A stretch of DNA of 42,187 nt, taken from Candidatus Gastranaerophilales bacterium. Lineage in GTDB: Bacteria; Cyanobacteriota; Vampirovibrionia; Gastranaerophilales; Gastranaerophilaceae. Position 1 is the first letter of the stretch. Each line of letters begins with the position of its first letter. Under the pieces are notes generated by a model, which was given only the letters and a program-made list of their open reading frames with translations, had not been told where the DNA came from and did not search any database. Shown here piece by piece: positions 1 to 8,482 of the stretch. The position numbers and the translations under genes were made by a program. The stretch spans positions 1 through 42,187 of the forward strand of contig CALUTO010000016.1 of assembly GCA_944323735.1 (NCBI GenBank), written 5' to 3'.

Positions 1-12
1 TTTTCCATACTC

Positions 13-64
13 ACACAATAACTCGGAAGTTTGGAAATGGAACACCGTTTCCGACTTATTGTGT
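13..64. repeat. Imperfect palindrome
   Basis: A 9-bp arm at 13-21 (ACACAATAA) is complemented at 56-64, and after one C-C mismatch a further TCGGAA/TTCCGA arm continues inward to a loop of about 18 nt. It lies in non-coding DNA at the window edge, so its owner is unknown. It could be a transcript stem-loop or the end of an element outside the window. Confidence 0.55.
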
Positions 65-290
65 CGCTTTTGTATCAATTATAATTATTGTTTTTTATGA
101 ATAATAAATATATTTATCTACTCTCTGAAGAAAAAAACAAATAACAAATAAAATTTACTTATGAAAAATATGAGATTCCGAGTTTCTTTAAAAAACTTCC
201 AACTTATATAATTTAAATTTTATTAAATTTTATTAAACTTTGTTTAATTTTTATTTAAAAAGTTCCTCTTAAATTTCAACAAATTTTCAA

Positions 291-430
291 CACTGTCCTG
301 TCCCAAAAATCCTGAACTGTCCCAAAATTCCTGAACTGTGCCTAAATTCCCGCCATTTAAGGTTTTGAGACACTGTCCTGTTTTAGACATTGACGGACAG
401 TAATCGGACTTTTTTGACAGTTCAGGAATC
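291..430. repeat. Cluster of short direct and inverted repeats
   Basis: Two tandem 19-bp units starting CTGAACTGT lie at 312-330 and 331-349, preceded by a partial unit. The core ATTCCTGAACTGT (327-339) is present inverted at 417-429, and CACTGTCCTG occurs at both 291 and 371. AAATTCCGAC is also repeated at 432 and 503. The 1-860 stretch otherwise holds no gene I can support; it resembles decayed or regulatory DNA. Confidence 0.5.
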
Positions 431-793
431 TTATTTTTAGCAAATTCCGACTAAAAAAATCAAGATATATTTGAAACACAGCCCTATTGGTTCAAAAAAA
501 TCAAATTCCGACAATGTCTGTTCAATGGCAGCATTAATTGGACTTTGGCTTTTCAGTAATCTGATTAAATTTCAGGCTAATTTAAAAATATTCTTTGTAA
601 TTTTATGTCCTGATAAAGTCCGATTTCGTCCGGTTTGATTTTTTATAATCAAGCAACTTCCGACGGCTGATATTTAGCGTTGTTGGGCATACTTTCCCAA
701 CCGACAGTTTATTGTCAAGACAATCAACTGGACATTAAAAGACACCAGTTCCGCAAATTTTCACAAAAATATCATAAACTTAAGTTAGAAGGC

Positions 794-827
794 AGAAAGG
801 TAAGCTATGACTATAACTTACCTTTCT
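794..827. other. Strong stem-loop downstream of tRNA-Arg
   Basis: AGAAAGGTAAG at 794-804 pairs perfectly with CTTACCTTTCT at 817-827 around a 12-nt loop. It lies about 35 nt beyond the 3-prime end of the minus-strand tRNA-Arg. No T-run follows it in either direction, so it is not a classical intrinsic terminator; it may cap the tRNA trailer. Confidence 0.5.
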
Positions 828-862
828 CATACTTTATAAATTTTGACTCTTGTCGCAAAAAA

Positions 863-936
<74 letters not shown>

Positions 937-954
937 ATCTATCAATGTTTCCTT

Positions 955-1021
955 CGCAACCGCAGGCGGTTTTTATTTATAACCGTGAACTTCGTTCACT
1001 TAGCCAGCGAGCTACCAGGGC
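955..1021 (-). other. tRNA-like 5-prime fragment with hairpins
   Basis: On the minus strand, about 25 nt (1021 down to 997) resemble the acceptor and D-arm start of the adjacent tRNA-Arg (GCCCTGGTAGCTC versus GCCTTGGTAGCTC). The rest of a cloverleaf is missing. It is followed by a perfect 6-bp hairpin (GTGAAC/GTTCAC) and then by AACCG/CGGTT at 958-971, which on the plus strand is followed by T-rich DNA. Best read as a tRNA remnant or att-like duplication in the leader of the tRNA transcript. Confidence 0.4.
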
Positions 1022-1354
1022 AAACATGTTTGATATTTCACAACCACCGGACATTCTCTCAAAAAATAAAATTTTATTAAGTTTACCGGTAAGTCAACAA
1101 GATATTATATTTATAACATATAAATTTTTTCATGCAATATTTAATCTTAGAAATGTATATAGCAGTTTACACAATACTTACAGGAAAATGGACTGGCAGC
1201 TGATTTGGCAATTTTAATCTGTAATAATTTTGATGCAGCAAATGTTTTAAAAACTAACTCCAGCCGTATTGCCATAAAATCACTCAAGTAAATGATATTA
1301 TTGTTATATAAATTATCTATAATTAACTCATAATTAATCAAACAGGAGATATAA

Positions 1355-2602
1355 ATGGAGCAGCAGCAGCAGACACAAACAAAACAGAAAATGAATTTTT
1401 CCGCTTATTTTACCGCCAAAGTAGCTCCGGCTGCGAAAAAAATAGAAGAATACCGGAATAGAATTGTTACAATATCAGCAATATGGACAACCGTTGTCGT
1501 AATTCTTTCACTGTTTCCGGTCGGCTCTGCAGTGATAAATACAAAAAATCCGGTTTTTGGAGATAGTCTGGCTCTGGGCTTCTTTTATATCGCCGGCCCT
1601 GTGATAATTTTTGCACTTTTGCCTGTATTGACGGCTAAAAATATATATCATATTTTCGCAAAAGAAATCCTTATACCCAGGCTGCTCGGTTTCTGGGGAA
1701 AATTTACATATACTCCTCCGGCAAATATTTTTGCTGCCTTATATAAAGTCATTAAAAACAAATCAAGTATAAATGGCTTTTTCATAGAGCTGAGAGGTCA
1801 GAAAAACTCAACTATATCAATAAATCCCACTATTCTTGCACGTTTGCTCGAATTTTCAAATGTTACATATGATGACAAAATTACAGGCAAACATGCAGAT
1901 GTAGATATTGAATTAACTGAACTCGAAACATATTATACAGTTAAAACCAGAAACAGAGAAGGACAAACAAAATACAGAAAATCAACAACATTCAAGGGTG
2001 TTGTATTCAGTGCCAAAATGAATAAAAATTTCAACGGACTGACAGTCCTGTCTTACAACAATATTGACAAACACAGAGCACAGTATCCAAAAGTATCAAA
2101 AGGCAACATTAGCACAATGGATCTTTCAGATGTATTGAGCCTGGGACGACAGGTTGCGGACATGGTTGACACGATTAAAAACAACACTGAGGGCAAGAGT
2201 GCCGGAGAAGTGGTTATGGAAGCAAAAGACAGAGCCATAGCCAGAGAACAGGAAAAACAACAAAGAAAAAAAGAACCGTTACAGGATGTTATGCTTGAGG
2301 ATCCTGCTTTTAATCAAAAATTTAAAATGTGTTCTACAGACCAGATTGAAGCAAGGTATATTTTTACAACAGCATTTACTGAAAGATTTATGAAAATAGC
2401 GGAAAGTTTTGATTACAGAATAAAAGCTATATTTATAGATAATAATGTTTATATTCTTGTTGATCGCAGAAAAGACTGGTTCAAAATTCCGTTTTTCAAA
2501 TCCTGCGAGGCTCCTGAAAACTACAAAGATTTTTTGATTGAATTCTCAAGACTGATAAGTATTGTAGAAGTTCTAAAACTCAACCAAAACACAGGCATGT
2601 AA
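1355..2602 (+). CDS. DUF3137-family membrane protein
   Basis: The 415-aa protein matches the DUF3137 family by pattern; its function is unknown. A Gln-rich cytosolic N-terminus precedes two hydrophobic segments (about residues 37-60 and 74-93). The long remaining domain carries the family-like stretch FKGVVFSAKMNKNFNGLTVL near residues 208-228 and a C-terminal beta-rich part (about 345-395) with IDNNVYILVDRRKDWF. A good ribosome site (AGGAG, 7 nt before ATG) supports the start. It is monocistronic, with its own terminator immediately downstream. Family assignment is from remembered motifs. Confidence 0.75.
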   Translation: MEQQQQTQTKQKMNFSAYFTAKVAPAAKKIEEYRNRIVTISAIWTTVVVILSLFPVGSAVINTKNPVFGDSLALGFFYIAGPVIIFALLPVLTAKNIYHIFAKEILIPRLLGFWGKFTYTPPANIFAALYKVIKNKSSINGFFIELRGQKNSTISINPTILARLLEFSNVTYDDKITGKHADVDIELTELETYYTVKTRNREGQTKYRKSTTFKGVVFSAKMNKNFNGLTVLSYNNIDKHRAQYPKVSKGNISTMDLSDVLSLGRQVADMVDTIKNNTEGKSAGEVVMEAKDRAIAREQEKQQRKKEPLQDVMLEDPAFNQKFKMCSTDQIEARYIFTTAFTERFMKIAESFDYRIKAIFIDNNVYILVDRRKDWFKIPFFKSCEAPENYKDFLIEFSRLISIVEVLKLNQNTGM

Positions 2603-2636
2603 AAAACTGCGTCACTCAATTTTTTTAACAAACAAG

Positions 2637-2668
2637 AAATGACCTCTGTTAAAGGAGGTCATTTTTTT
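2637..2668 (+). terminator. Intrinsic terminator after the DUF3137 gene
   Basis: AAATGACCTC at 2637-2646 pairs with GAGGTCATTT at 2655-2664 around an 8-nt loop, followed by TTTT. It ends the plus-strand DUF3137 transcript and may also act on the convergent basic-protein gene. Confidence 0.85.
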
Positions 2669-2684
2669 CAACGGTTATCACATT

Positions 2685-3059
2685 TTATCTTCTGTGATTT
2701 CTGCGATGATTATCGTGTCTGTTTTGTCTTTTGAAAAAGTTAAATTTTTTATTTTGTTTTTTAGTGACTTTTTTTTGATTTTTGTGGAATATTTTAAAAC
2801 GTTTTTCTTTTTGTTTTTGTGCTTTGAATTTTGACTGCTGATGTTTTTTGAAAACCTGATGCTTTTTCGCAGGTGATTTTTTTTGCGGTTTTTTGTGTCC
2901 GGGTTTTGCAGGCTTTTTGGGTGCTGGTTTATGTCTCAGCTCTTTGCGCTGATTGTTTTTTCCGTCACGATGATGCGGTGCGGCAAAACACTCTGCACTC
3001 AACCCCATGCCGGCAAACAAACAGCCGATGATAAACAGTGATAAAAACTTCTTTTTCAT
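2685..3059 (-). CDS. Secreted Lys/His-rich polycationic protein
   Basis: A 124-aa protein of unknown function. Residues 1-28 form a clear Sec signal peptide: a KKK n-region, a hydrophobic core, and a likely cleavage site after CFA. The mature part is almost wholly Lys, Arg, His, Gln, Pro and Phe with very few acids, first in KP-rich then in KF-rich blocks, and ends RRNHRR. It is probably unstructured and strongly cationic, suited to binding anionic envelope polymers, metal or nucleic acid outside the cytoplasm. I chose the internal Met over one 12 codons upstream because AGGAG lies 5 nt before it. Confidence 0.7.
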   Translation of the reverse strand: MKKKFLSLFIIGCLFAGMGLSAECFAAPHHRDGKNNQRKELRHKPAPKKPAKPGHKKPQKKSPAKKHQVFKKHQQSKFKAQKQKEKRFKIFHKNQKKVTKKQNKKFNFFKRQNRHDNHRRNHRR

Positions 3060-3267
3060 ACAAACTCCTCTTATTCCTTTTATTTTTTTATTCAATAATT
3101 ATAACGAATAAAAAGCATTACTGTTCATTTTTGTAAATTTTATTTAATATTTTTTTTATAAAAGCAATTTTATCATTTATGGTACTTAAATAAGTTGTAT
3201 ACCGGATGCAGATAATAAAAAACCGGAAAATACTTTCATAAAATCCGCTGCAAACAAGGGATTGCTA

Positions 3268-4068
3268 ATGTCTATAAAATTTAACACCGCATACAGGGTA
3301 TATAAAAACCTGCTGCAAAACCATCAAAAAATAATAAGTAAAAATCTGGGACAAAATGTAATAATTGTGCCTACATCTAAGAAAATATGCAAAAGGAACA
3401 GCATTTCCCGGGAAGCAGCAAACAGTTTAAACACAGCAGAGTATCTGGAAAAGATTTATTATTTATTAAAGCAGAAAGGATATAACATACCCGATATATG
3501 TATTGATGAATTTCAGCTGCCGAGAAAATTAAACACACTCAGCTTTCAAACAGGAGACTGGAATGTTTACGGCCCCGGCAGATTAGAAATATTTTCACCT
3601 TATCTTATCTTTCATGAAGAGGGACATTTTTTACACACAAAAAATTTAAAATACGGACAATCTTTTTTTTCTGTATTACATCGTATAAGAAATATTTTTA
3701 AACCACTTTTTACAAAACAGGAAAAATGCCTGCTGATAAGCGACTTCAAAAGAGCATACGAAGAAGGCTTTTTTGACTGGATAGAACCTGAAAAATACAG
3801 GAAATATTCAGACAAAAAAAGTTTCACGGATTTTATTAAAACACCTGAAAAATATCTTTCTAAAAATGCTCTCTCCAGTGCAGAAGAATTTGTAGCAGAC
3901 TATTTTTCACTTGCTACATGCGGGTTTAAATTTTCTGCGCAAATAGCATTGAAATACAAAGAATTACATGGACCTGATATAAAAACAATAATTACAAAAA
4001 ATGAAATCAATGATTTACTGCAATACCGGAAAAATCTGGAAAAAAGACTATCTGTCGATATGCAGTAA
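3268..4068 (+). CDS. Putative zinc metallopeptidase (HEXXH)
   Basis: A 266-aa protein of no family I can name with certainty. HEEGH at residues 116-120 is a classic HEXXH zinc site preceded by a hydrophobic strand (YLIF). AEEFVADYFS at 205-214 lies at a distance and in a context typical of the third, Glu ligand of gluzincins. There is no signal peptide or membrane segment, so it is probably cytosolic or exported by another route. The N-terminal 80 residues are basic and helical. The ATG at 3268 is preferred over an in-frame TTG two codons upstream because AAGGG is correctly spaced only for the ATG. A fortuitous HEXXH match is possible. Confidence 0.6.
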   Translation: MSIKFNTAYRVYKNLLQNHQKIISKNLGQNVIIVPTSKKICKRNSISREAANSLNTAEYLEKIYYLLKQKGYNIPDICIDEFQLPRKLNTLSFQTGDWNVYGPGRLEIFSPYLIFHEEGHFLHTKNLKYGQSFFSVLHRIRNIFKPLFTKQEKCLLISDFKRAYEEGFFDWIEPEKYRKYSDKKSFTDFIKTPEKYLSKNALSSAEEFVADYFSLATCGFKFSAQIALKYKELHGPDIKTIITKNEINDLLQYRKNLEKRLSVDMQ

Positions 4069-4080
4069 ACATCATTATAT

Positions 4081-4115
4081 AAAAAACAGTTCAACTATAA
4101 ATAGTTGAACTGTTT
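4081..4115. terminator. Bidirectional terminator between convergent genes
   Basis: A perfect 14-bp stem (4084-4097 with 4102-4115) with a 4-nt loop lies between the zincin-like gene and pheS. On the minus strand a run of T follows at once, so it is an excellent pheS terminator; on the plus strand GTTTATAT follows. Confidence 0.9.
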
Positions 4116-4118
4116 ATA

Positions 4119-5153
4119 TCAAAACTGTTTCAAAAATCTAACGTCATTATTGAAGAACAACCTGATGTCATCTATACCCCATTTCAGCATGGAAAGACGT
4201 TCAACTCCCATACCGAAAGCAAATCCGGAATAGACTTCGGGGTCAACGTCAACATTTCTCAAAACATTCGGATCAACCATGCCGCAGCCGAGAATTTCAA
4301 GCCAGCCCGTGCCCGAGCAGGTACGGCAGCCTTTTCCTTCGCACATTATGCACTGAACATCAACCTCTGCAGACGGTTCCGTAAAAGGAAAGAAGCTGCT
4401 TCTGAATCTTGTTGGTCTTGAAGCACCGAAATATAATCTTAGAAATTCATTCATAACCCCTTTTAAATCCGCAAAAGTAGTATCTTTGTCAACAATCAGT
4501 CCTTCTATCTGATGAAAGAGATTGTTTTTTCTGGCACTAACAGACTCTTTTCTGTAAACCCGTCCCGGTGATATAACTCTGATAGGCGGTTTGCTTGTCA
4601 GCATCTGATGAATTTGTGCGCCGGATGTCTGGCTTCTTAGAACAACATTAGGTGCTACTTTTGTATAAAATGTATCCTGCATATCTCTGGCCGGATGGTC
4701 TTTCGGGGTATTAAGCATATCAAAATTGAAATATTCTGTTTCTACCTCGGGCGAATTTTCATTATGTACTAATGAAAAACCCATTCCCTGAAAAATTTCC
4801 ACAATTTCATTTATTGTTCTTGTCAACGGATGAACCTTTCCGTAAGGCACAAAAGAACCCGGAAGAGTAACATCTACTCTGTCTTTTTCCAATTTTTCAT
4901 TCAGCTCTTTTTTATATATAATTTCATATTTTTCATTGAGTTTTGCCTCAATATCAGATGATATTTTATTAGCAAGAGGCCCGATAATTCTTTTTTCCTC
5001 ATTTGACAAATCTTTCAGATTTTTCTTTATATTGGTCAATTCGCTTTTACGGCTGAGATATTCATTCCTGATATCATCAAGTTTTACGGTACTATCGGCT
5101 ATTTCGATAGCAGAAAGTGCTTTTTGGTGAATATTTTCTAACGTCTGCTGCAT
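4119..5153 (-). CDS. pheS: Phenylalanine-tRNA ligase alpha subunit
   Basis: The catalytic subunit of the alpha2-beta2 phenylalanyl-tRNA synthetase, which charges tRNA-Phe in the cytosol. At 344 aa it is normal length. An N-terminal coiled coil (about 1-90) for tRNA binding is followed by the class II core, with motif 2 region VLRSQTSGAQIHQML and RVYRKESVSARKNNLFHQIEG, and motif 3 GFAFGMGVERLSML near the C-terminus. The CXXC-type knuckle CIMCEGKGCRTCSGTGW is present. RBS AGAGGA precedes the ATG. The partner pheT is 12 kb away on the other strand, instead of adjacent as in many bacteria. Confidence 0.97.
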   Translation of the reverse strand: MQQTLENIHQKALSAIEIADSTVKLDDIRNEYLSRKSELTNIKKNLKDLSNEEKRIIGPLANKISSDIEAKLNEKYEIIYKKELNEKLEKDRVDVTLPGSFVPYGKVHPLTRTINEIVEIFQGMGFSLVHNENSPEVETEYFNFDMLNTPKDHPARDMQDTFYTKVAPNVVLRSQTSGAQIHQMLTSKPPIRVISPGRVYRKESVSARKNNLFHQIEGLIVDKDTTFADLKGVMNEFLRLYFGASRPTRFRSSFFPFTEPSAEVDVQCIMCEGKGCRTCSGTGWLEILGCGMVDPNVLRNVDVDPEVYSGFAFGMGVERLSMLKWGIDDIRLFFNNDVRFLKQF

Positions 5154-5269
5154 TTTTTTTCCTCTGTTTATTATTCTTATATATTATTATACAACGAGAA
5201 AAATTTCGTGGTCTATTCAGATTTTCGGGGACTTATATAACAATATCAACCAATAATGGCTAAATTATC

Positions 5270-5381
5270 ACTCTGAACTCGTTTGACTGCTTTGGCCGAA
5301 ATCTTTCATTTCATACAAAATGTCCGGTTTTACACCGGGTCTTGCCGGAGGTAAAATTCCGAAACAAGTTAGGAATGATAT
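5270..5381 (-). repeat. Dispersed intergenic repeat, copy 1
   Basis: On the minus strand this stretch aligns without gaps to 24106-24222 (plus strand), with roughly 85 percent identity over the first 100 nt by eye. The shared core includes TGTTTCGGAATTTTACC and AAACCGGACATTTTG. It fills most of the 300-bp gap between dnaA and pheS. No promoter or T-box-like leader for pheS was recognised there. Confidence 0.75.
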
Positions 5382-5455
5382 TATATTTATCTCTTAATAA
5401 TATTTAGCGGAAGGTATATATAACTCCCGATTTTTGTTTAATGAGTCAATTATAA

Positions 5456-6835
5456 TTACTTATTTAACTTATTTGTAATATTAGAGACAGTTTGAGCAAG
5501 AATACTATTTGTATTAAGTTCTTTTTTTATTTTGTCATATGAATAAATAATAGTAGTATGTTTTTTCCCGAAATAGTCGCCTATTGACGGAAAACTCAGG
5601 TTCGTTAAATCTCTTGCAAGATAAATTGCCATCTGTCTTGCTTCTGCTATTTTTTGAGAACGGCTGGCTCCTTTCATATCTTTTGCTGAAACGTTGTAAT
5701 AGTGTGCTATTTCATCAATAATAGATTCGATTGTAATATCTTTTTTATGTTCACTATAACCTATTATCTTTTTTACATTTTCCAAAGACAACTCTACTTC
5801 GTTTATGCTGGCATATGCAGTAACCCTGTTAAAAGCCCCTTCAAGTTCTCTTATGTTATTTGAATAAACAGTTGCAAGAAATTCAATTATATTCGGAGGA
5901 ACTTTTATTTCAGAATTCTGTGAAAGATTCATCAAAATAGCCATTCTTGTTTCCACATCAGGCACCTGAATATCAGCCATCAGTCCCCACTCAAACCTGC
6001 TCACCAGTCTGTCTGAAATCGAGGGAATTTCTTTCGGAGTCCTGTCGCTGGTAATAACTATTTGTTTTCCTGCACTGTGTAATGTATTAAACGTGTTAAA
6101 AACTTCTTCTTCCGTTCTCGTCTTGCCGGCAATAAGCTGTATATCATCAATTAACAGCACATCTGTTTTTCTGTATTTGTTTCTGAATTTGTTCATTTTA
6201 TCAACTCTGTCGCCGCCGTTTGCAAGAGCATTAACAACATCATTTACAAATTCTTCTGCCTGTACAAACTGCACTTTCAGTTCAGGTTTATTTTTAATTA
6301 TATAATGTCCTATTGCCTGCATTATATGAGTTTTTCCAAGCCCCGGACCGCCGTATATATAAAGCGGATTATATTTTTCGCCGGGATGCTGTGCAACGGT
6401 TTGTGCAGCCACAAAAGCCAGTTTATTGTTTGAACCCACTACAAAATTTTCAAACTTGTATTTCAGGTTTAAATTCGAAGACTGCATTTGTGTAAGACTG
6501 TCATATTTCGGCTTCAGAGTCTGAAAAGAATCATCCTTTTTTGTTCTGCTGCTTGCTCTTTTTTTGAACTTTGCAGCCAGTTCTTCATCATAAATTATTT
6601 TAAACTCGAGTGTTCTGCCTGTAATTTGATTTATGGCATCAATAATTTCTTCATTGTGGTTTTTTCTTAAAATATTTGGAGCAAACGCCTGACCTGTATG
6701 AACAACAAAAGAATTTTCATCATAATACTGCGGTTCCAACGGCAAAATCCACGTTGAAAATGTAGTATCAGGAATTTTGTTTTCTAAAATTCCTAAAATT
6801 TCATTCCACACATCTGCTATTTTTTCCTGACTCAT
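5456..6835 (-). CDS. dnaA: Chromosomal replication initiator DnaA
   Basis: The AAA+ initiator that binds DnaA boxes and opens the origin. At 459 aa it shows all four domains: an N-terminal protein-interaction domain (1-80), a linker, the ATPase core with Walker A GGPGLGKT (162-169) and Walker B LLIDD (227-231), and a C-terminal helix-turn-helix with SRSQKIAEARQMAIYLAR and the DnaA signature ending GKKHTTIIYSYDKI. No dnaN follows it, and no run of TTATCCACA-type boxes is visible in either flank, so the origin is probably not beside this gene. Confidence 0.97.
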   Translation of the reverse strand: MSQEKIADVWNEILGILENKIPDTTFSTWILPLEPQYYDENSFVVHTGQAFAPNILRKNHNEEIIDAINQITGRTLEFKIIYDEELAAKFKKRASSRTKKDDSFQTLKPKYDSLTQMQSSNLNLKYKFENFVVGSNNKLAFVAAQTVAQHPGEKYNPLYIYGGPGLGKTHIMQAIGHYIIKNKPELKVQFVQAEEFVNDVVNALANGGDRVDKMNKFRNKYRKTDVLLIDDIQLIAGKTRTEEEVFNTFNTLHSAGKQIVITSDRTPKEIPSISDRLVSRFEWGLMADIQVPDVETRMAILMNLSQNSEIKVPPNIIEFLATVYSNNIRELEGAFNRVTAYASINEVELSLENVKKIIGYSEHKKDITIESIIDEIAHYYNVSAKDMKGASRSQKIAEARQMAIYLARDLTNLSFPSIGDYFGKKHTTIIYSYDKIKKELNTNSILAQTVSNITNKLNK

Positions 6836-6885
6836 GTTCTTATATTACAACAAAATATTTAATCGGGAGTTTTATGTTAAGATTA

Positions 6886-6914
6886 TTGAAATTGAAATAA
6901 AATAGTGTTATAAT
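6886..6914 (+). promoter_or_regulatory. Sigma-70-type promoter of the small SFG-leader gene
   Basis: TTGAAA (6886-6891) and a perfect TATAAT (6909-6914) are separated by 17 nt, about 36 nt before the ATG at 6951. It lies in the divergent gap with dnaA. Confidence 0.75.
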
Positions 6915-6950
6915 ATATAAGCTATAGGTAGAAAAGGAAAGGAGTTTTCA

Positions 6951-7229
6951 ATGCGTGTAGGTTTTTCCAGCGGTAATTTGATGTCTTGTCAGCCACTTAG
7001 TTTTGGTAGCGGCGCAAATCCCAAAGAAAAACCGGATACAAATCAAAAACCTCTTCCTGAAACTGAATCTGAAAAACAACTAAAAATTTTACAGAACAAA
7101 TACAACATGCTGAGCAAAAAATATGACTTAGCTTTGCGTTTAGCAGCAGCTTCCACTAATTTTTCAGCAGCTGAATACAACAACATGGTAAAATCCGTTA
7201 ATGCATCTAAACATTATGCAGCTAATTAA
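6951..7229 (+). CDS. Small SFG-leader protein
   Basis: A 92-aa protein of unknown function. The first 20 residues carry the leader shared with five other proteins here, ending PLSFGSG (SFG at 17-19). A Pro/Lys-rich linker (22-40) and a predicted coiled coil or helix pair (about 40-90, EKQLKILQNKYNMLSKKYDLAL) follow. There is no signal peptide or membrane segment. It has a strong promoter and RBS (AAAGGAAAGGAG), so it is likely well expressed. Its stop overlaps the convergent yraN by 8 bp. Confidence 0.75.
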   Translation: MRVGFSSGNLMSCQPLSFGSGANPKEKPDTNQKPLPETESEKQLKILQNKYNMLSKKYDLALRLAAASTNFSAAEYNNMVKSVNASKHYAAN

Positions 7230-7578
7230 GGCTTATATTTTTTAAATGCTCGATTTTAGGATTTTCCGGTGTAAGAATGGATATTATATCTATTCTAAAG
7301 TTTTTATACTGTTCTTTAGTTTGTTGTATATAAAAAAGCGCAGTCTGCCAGATATGTTCTAACTTTTTTTTACTTACTGCCTCAAACGGATGTCCGCAGC
7401 GGATTGAAGTTCTTGTTTTTACTTCAACAAAAACCAGTGTATTTTTTTCTTTTGCAATAATATCTATTTCAGAAAATTTTGAATAGCGAAAATTTGTCTC
7501 AAGAATTTTATATCCCGATTTTTTTAAGTAATCCGCCGCTATTCTTTCGCCGATTTTTCCGATTTCACTATTTTTCAT
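7222..7578 (-). CDS. YraN/UPF0102 family protein
   Basis: The 118-aa protein has the nuclease-like fold signature of the family: GERIAADYLKKSGYKILETNFR at the start, EIDIIAKEKNTLVFVEVKTR in the middle (D and the E-V-K triad resemble the PD-(D/E)XK active site), and a helical end. It is often grouped with Holliday-junction-resolvase-like enzymes, but its biochemical role is poorly defined. It is the last gene of a four-gene operon; its start overlaps the stop of the WYL gene by 11 bp, indicating translational coupling. Confidence 0.88.
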   Translation of the reverse strand: MKNSEIGKIGERIAADYLKKSGYKILETNFRYSKFSEIDIIAKEKNTLVFVEVKTRTSIRCGHPFEAVSKKKLEHIWQTALFYIQQTKEQYKNFRIDIISILTPENPKIEHLKNISLN

Positions 7579-8482
7579 ATATGCCTATAATTTTGTCTAT
7601 ATGTTCCACAAAACCGTCTCTTACCGATTTCGGATAGAGAATTTCACAGTTTTCTCCGTACCTGAGGAGTCTTGTATAAAAAGTTTTTAGATCTTCATTT
7701 GTATTTGAAACCATCAAATAGTTATTATTTTCAGTTTCGACTATTTTTTCATTCATTTTCAATACATAACACAGTGCGAGTCTGTGCAGCAATATATATG
7801 TTATGTATTTTGAAGATTTATCAGGAGTTGATTTTTGGGGCAGCTGGGTAGTCAAAACTATATCGTTCAGCTTTATTTTGACTGTTTCATCATTCACAAA
7901 ATCGTATCCGGTCAAATATACATATTCCTTTTCGTACAATATCTTTCTCGGATCTATTTTATATTCTTTCTGCTTATTTTTTTCAACTACGGTTATTTTA
8001 AGTTTTTGCCTGTCATTACACAATTTTTCAAATTTCTTTACCTTATCTGCTTCAGTTGTTAAACAAAAATCTTTTAGACCAATGTTTCTTTTATTTTCTG
8101 CGAACCTTTTTTCTGTGTCTTCATCAAACATTTGTTCTACCATATCGAAAAAATCCATCAATTCTTTATTTGTTTGATTTAAATATATTTTTTCCGCATA
8201 GTTTCTAATAAATTTATATATCCTCAGATTTTCATTATTCAGATTAATCAAACTCAAAGAATTTTTCATAACATATTTTTTATTTTTTTTATGAATCTCA
8301 AAACCCAGCAATTTTAATGTATTTATATATTTATTAAAAGTTTCGTACGTATATATCGGCTCTATGTCATCATTTTCAGCAACAATCTCCATCATCTCGT
8401 CCATACTGACAGGAGATTTTGACAGTGCTTTTAAAACCTGAAGTATTCGTAAACCTGAGTCAGCAACTTTTTTGTTTTTCAT
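7568..8482 (-). CDS. WYL-domain transcriptional regulator (second of pair)
   Basis: A 304-aa regulator with an N-terminal winged helix (about 8-75, RILQVLKALSKSPVSMDEM). The WYL-like sensing domain is around 165-220 (IDPRKILYEKEYVYLTGYD, a degenerate WYL box), and the C-terminal WCX extension ends RLLRYGENCEILYPKSVRDGF. WYL proteins usually control transcription in response to a nucleic-acid-type ligand. The 23-bp overlap with the upstream WYL gene suggests a heteromeric pair. What it regulates is not shown by the sequence. Confidence 0.8.
   Translation of the reverse strand: MKNKKVADSGLRILQVLKALSKSPVSMDEMMEIVAENDDIEPIYTYETFNKYINTLKLLGFEIHKKNKKYVMKNSLSLINLNNENLRIYKFIRNYAEKIYLNQTNKELMDFFDMVEQMFDEDTEKRFAENKRNIGLKDFCLTTEADKVKKFEKLCNDRQKLKITVVEKNKQKEYKIDPRKILYEKEYVYLTGYDFVNDETVKIKLNDIVLTTQLPQKSTPDKSSKYITYILLHRLALCYVLKMNEKIVETENNNYLMVSNTNEDLKTFYTRLLRYGENCEILYPKSVRDGFVEHIDKIIGIYEK

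Noticed and set aside
997-1021. A second complete tRNA
   Set aside because: Only the 5-prime portion matches; no anticodon or T arm can be folded.
5268-5381. Conserved peptide read from the dispersed repeat (CFGILP...KPDIL...KDF...SSQ, stop)
   Set aside because: Both copies share the frame and stop, but their differences fall about equally on all three codon positions and there is no start codon or ribosome site, so coding selection is not supported.
5154-5455. T-box or other riboswitch leader for pheS
   Set aside because: The gap is mainly the dispersed repeat; no T-box bulge motif or terminator/antiterminator pair is visible.
6836-6950. Replication origin beside dnaA
   Set aside because: No cluster of TTATCCACA-like boxes is seen in either flank of dnaA.
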